From: Lyophyllum atratum
Lineage: Eukaryota; Basidiomycota; Agaricomycetes; Agaricales; Lyophyllaceae
DNA length: 64,000 nt
Direction: 5' to 3'
Assembly: GCA_014905825.1 (NCBI GenBank)
Contig: JACGCN010000007.1
Location: forward strand, 1,736,001 to 1,800,000
Within the stretch, counting starts at the first letter, position 1. Every line of letters begins with the position of its first letter. Positions 60,368-64,000 of this stretch are shown here, piece by piece. The notes beneath the pieces are model-generated. The model had not been told where the DNA came from. It ran no database searches and saw only the letters and a list, made by a program, of their open reading frames with translations. Both the position numbers and the translations under genes were made by a program.

Positions 60368-62438
60368 ATGGCTACCACGGCACCCGGAGCACCTTTAATC
60401 AACTACGGAACGACGGAGGGACCGTTCTTGATCGGTAAGGATCCCATCCATAATGATCTCGTCCTATATCGTCCCTAACTGGCGCTTCCCCCGCCATCCT
60501 AGGCGTCATGGTTTCTTGCGCGTAAGTTGGCGACCCTTGCCATGAAGTTTGGGGTTTTTCTCATTGAGGCGTATCAGGTTGTTCGGCATTACATGTGCGC
60601 AGACGGCTTATTACTATCGCACGTACCCTGGGGATCATGTCTACAGGAAGATTCTGGTGAGTCTGTGGCATCTTTACTGCGCTGGCGGTCTGTTAACACG
60701 CGCGTTTGGATCGTGTAGGTCGCCACACTGTTGTAAGGATCGCATCCTCTCTTGGTTTTTCTTGCGGACAATAATTGTGCACAACTCTCAGCGTGCTGGA
60801 AACGGCGCATCTGTTCTTGGTCAGCGAGGCCGCCCACTTCTTCTATGTGATTGCAAAGCAGCCGGAAAATCTGCTGGGGATGTTCTTGATTAGAAAGTAA
60901 GCGGATTGAAATTTCGGTGGCCCTACGCTGACCCCAATCGCTCCAGATCTTTCGCTGTACGTTCAATTTGTTGCTGTATCTTTCTAGATCGCTCGCGCCT
61001 GACATGCTACCATTAGGTGTCATTTGGGCTTACAGTAAGTCGGTGACCTCTGTACAATTACTTGGTATTGAAAGTGATTCCCAGGTCATCATAACGAGTC
61101 TTGTACAAGCCTTCTACGGATGGAGGGTCTACTCAAGTGCGTTGATTTGCTGTATCTGCTGGTTCCGTCGTCGTATACTGACTGCGACACATAGTCAGCA
61201 ACCTGCACAAATGGAGAAAGTTCGCTGTGGGGCTCATTGTATGTTATTCTCGTCAGGCTTCAGCAATGTTTTTACTCATCTTTCATAGGCGCTTACATCG
61301 TTTGTACAATTCGGTATGAAACCCCGTCGTGACCAAGTAGAATCCGTGTATGCTTAACTTTACTTTGAACTCGGTTTAGGCTTCGGAGTCGGTGAGTCTC
61401 TTGATCGCGACTGGGACTTTCTTCTCTCTGACAAGTTGCACAGCTTGCGACACTTTGCTGTATGTCGTCGCCTCGCTCTTAGTGTGGTCGTTTCTAAACC
61501 TGAACCCCTAGTTTCGTGAACCCGAATCTTACCTCCGTGCACGAACCTACCATCCAGGTGAGAGGCGACCGAACAAAAAAAGACCTCTCTAGAGTGCTGA
61601 ACCCTTACACAGGCTCTGTACTCGACGCAACTGGCAGGAGCCATGGCATGCGATCTTTTCATCAGTCTTTCGCTCGTTCATTTCCTCAATCGGTCGCGTT
61701 CCGGGTTCAACTCGTACGTCTTCACTAGTTGAGTGAAAATACTGTGCGCCGGCTCATGGACGATGATCGGGATAGGACTGAGAACATCATCGATCGCTTG
61801 ATCATCTACAGGTTTGTGGAGGAGGCATTCTTATCTGGTTTGGAGGGACTTAATGTGATTGCTTTAGCGTCAATGTTGGTCTCGTAACGGCCGCGATGTC
61901 TATTTGCACTTTCGTGACTGTCAGTGATCTGCCCCCTCGTCGGAATTTTGTTATTGGAACTAACAGCGCTACCATATCTAGTTCCACACGCTGCTCACCA
62001 GCACCATGTTCACCTGTTCGTCTATCTATGTCTTTCCTCGTAATAAAAAAGCTAATCAAGCCTTGTAGTGTTCACGGAGATTATCAGCAAAAGTGCGTTC
62101 ATATCATCAGTACTAACAGCATTCCTCCATAACTCATAATCCACAGTCTACGTGAACTCCTTGCTGGTGACGTGCGTAACCCTATATCCCAACTGGTTGT
62201 AGTTCCTAACATCCCTCTTTCCCCGTCCAGATTGAACTCGAGGAACAGCATCAAGAGCGGAAGTACCAAACGACCCATGGAAACCATCCCGCTCTCTGGG
62301 ACCGGATTCTCTCAAAGTAAGGCGCATTCGCGATTGGCCTATTCTCGACGGCGGCTTACAGCGTGTTACTTCACAGCGAGAGTCAGAGTCACCGACAGTC
62401 CACAACTATCCTCGAATGGAAAAATCAGTCGAGTGTGA
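60368..62438 (+). CDS. DUF6534 integral membrane protein (copy 4)
   Basis: This is a seven-helix DUF6534 protein, close paralogue of copy 1. Exons in order: an N-terminus ending EGPFLIG, GVMVSCA, LFGITCAQTAYYYRTYPGDH, VLETAHLFLVSEAAHFFYVI, SLAPDMLPLGVIWAYS, VIITSLVQAFYGWRVYS, NLHKWRKFAVGLIALTSFVQ, LYSTQLAGAMACDLFISLSL, NRSRSGFNSTENIIDRLIIY, SVNVGLVTAAMSICTFVT, FTEIISK and IYVNSLLVTLNSRNSIKS, with stop at 62436-62438. At least a dozen short introns join these in frame. One exon region (61390-61560) is hard to place, so its splice pattern is uncertain. Role unknown; possibly a sensor or transport accessory (speculative). Confidence 0.72.
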
Positions 62439-63452
62439 GGTGCCCACCACCCCACCCCCTGCTGGGAAAGGAGTCGTAGGGCGCCATTTGCATGGAGTTG
62501 GTCTGTTGAGGAGCCTATGGACTAGTTATATATTATTCAGTTTATCTATGTAGTGTATGTTGTACCTATGTCGCGCCGCCGTCGCGCATTTTCTGGTTAT
62601 TGCCATTGGAGAGCTTATGTCCACGATACAAGTCCGAGCGGCACTACCCCGGCCCAATATTTATGGTAGATGTTTGTCATGCACAAGTCGCTGCTGCAAT
62701 CAAGGGATCCGGATTGCGTTGATAATCATACAGTTGCAAGGAATGCTTTTTTTGTTTTGATTGCGCTCTCGCTCTGATTCTCTACAGCTGTCAGGCTTGC
62801 TCCCATGGGACGCGTCGTCGACGCGACAGGTAGCTCACTGATTAATTTATGGCGGTTTCGAGGCATCCAGATCGTGTGAGTGTACTTGAGGCCTTGAGGC
62901 ATCATGGTAGGTATTCTTGGCTACGTATGTACCGATCAGATAGTGGTCGATTTGGGAGTTTCAGCGCACAGATATTTCTGGATAGCTGGGTTGGGTCAAG
63001 GTTGGCTCGGTAATTCCCGAAGCGAGCCGAAGGGAGTTGATAACGGCTTCATCGTCCTGCTCTTCGTCTTCTTTGATGCCATGATCGCAGCACTGAACAG
63101 AGTAGCAGACCTATTCATAACATCGCAGGCCGTAGCCCCCTAACGAGATGGAATGCTCAAGCAGATCAACTTCTCATATACTGCTCCACAGCAGGCCACG
63201 GCTAAATACTAGGTGCTTTCTAGGCGATCAGCAAAAGAAGAAGACCATGGTGAGCCTCCTCAGAATCATAATGATGCTCGCTTTATTGATGCTCATCAAA
63301 TTCGGTAGCAGTGATAGATAGATCATAGAAGCTCGCACCGGCCTCTCCGCCCCCATCTCTGCCGGTACAATTCATGCACCTCCCCAGCGTTTAACCTTCC
63401 CCCGGCGACCCTGCACTGCTCATCCCGCTCCTCCACCTCAACAGTCCGAATC
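62439..63452. other. Intergenic stretch
   Basis: About 1 kb. An 79-codon ORF at 62904-63143 has no recognised homology. The right end holds the promoter of the hydrolase gene. Confidence 0.45.
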
Positions 63453-64000
63453 ATGGAGAGCAAGACCTTCATCATCCGCGACCCCCCAGGTGGCAGCCAC
63501 CTCCACGTCTCCTCCAAGCGCTACCGCTTCGTCGACCGGCCGACCAGCAAGCCCGGTATAATACTCATTCTAATACATGGTGTCGGATTCAGTAAGTCAA
63601 CCAACCCTGACTGGTACTCCATCCCGAAGAAGGAGAAGTGGCTGATCCGCGTATGTTATGTGTGTAGACAAAGAAATATGGGAGCCGTTCCTTGAAGACC
63701 TTGGTGCTCTACAGCGGTCAACGGGACACGCCATCGTCAAAGAGGCATGGGCAATCGATAGCCCGAATAATGGAGAAGCCGCGGTACTCAACGATAAAGT
63801 CCTTTTCCACACCCCTACCGATCCCAACGACGTCAGTATGTATACACCCCCGTCTCTCCCATACTACGTGTAAGGCAAAGTGATAACCTATTTTGTCAGG
63901 TTTAGAGGACTACACCCGCTCGGCCTTGCGCTTGCTAGTATCAGGGCACATCGAGACCATACCCGGCGACCGCCTCGTCGTCATAGGCCATTCCGTAGGC
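63453..64000 (+). CDS. Alpha/beta hydrolase (partial, runs off window)
   Basis: This is a predicted serine hydrolase, N-terminal part only. Exons 63453-63591, 63668-63835 and 63900 onward. The first exon leads to the oxyanion-hole strand ILILIHGVGF. The third ends at the window edge with the nucleophile elbow G-H-S-V-G in RLVVIGHSVG. The introns are 76 and 64 nt with normal ends. Fungal relatives of this form include esterases and lipases of unknown substrate. The His and Asp of the triad lie outside the window. Confidence 0.85.

Noticed and set aside
1..64000. CRISPR array, bacterial operon signals, rRNA genes or tRNA genes
   Set aside because: None seen. The gene structure is plainly fungal; a tRNA scan was not possible by eye, so small RNA genes could have been missed.
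33210..64000. Core PKS, NRPS or terpene synthase gene
   Set aside because: No ketosynthase, intact adenylation/condensation or terpene synthase metal-binding motif (DDxxD, NSE) was found in any reconstructed exon series.

Overview
The window is nuclear DNA of a filamentous basidiomycete, most likely an Agaricomycete. Nearly every gene is cut by many 50-65 nt introns with GTRNGT donors and CTNAY-like branch sites. Several gene families are typical of mushroom-forming fungi: DUF6534 seven-helix proteins, expanded P450s, FAD2-like desaturases and chromodomain Ty3/gypsy elements. Coordinates of multi-exon genes below span from the start codon to the stop codon. Where I resolved the splice sites by hand I give the exons.

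Left arm (1-30 kb). A young Ty3/gypsy chromovirus (235-5921) has two identical 209-bp LTRs, a 5-bp target duplication and one intact gag-pol frame. It sits inside a host coding frame that resumes in register after the element. Then come a small tail-anchored protein of unknown function, the mitochondrial 2-oxoadipate dehydrogenase E1 (DHTKD1 type, minus), an APC-family amino acid permease (minus), and a convergent pair of DUF6534 membrane-protein genes. The second member of that pair is damaged and carries an LTR-like block. A decayed NRPS-like adenylation domain, a hemerythrin-like protein and a 1384-residue Ser/Pro-rich protein follow. About 3.3 kb with no recognisable gene comes next.

Right arm (33-64 kb). 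This half is dense in tailoring enzymes: four cytochrome P450s, a 14-helix DHA2-type MFS exporter, two tandem divergent FAD2-like fatty acid desaturases, a cyclase-like metal-dependent hydrolase (PF04199 type), an ICMT/Ste14-like methyltransferase, two more DUF6534 genes and the start of an alpha/beta hydrolase. There is no PKS, intact NRPS or terpene synthase. The simplest reading (inference) is a cluster that builds a fatty-acid-derived product such as an acetylenic or oxygenated lipid. The two FAD2-like enzymes would make unusual unsaturation, the P450s would oxidise, the methyltransferase and hydrolases would tailor, and the DHA2 pump would export. This candidate system is the most interesting feature of the window.
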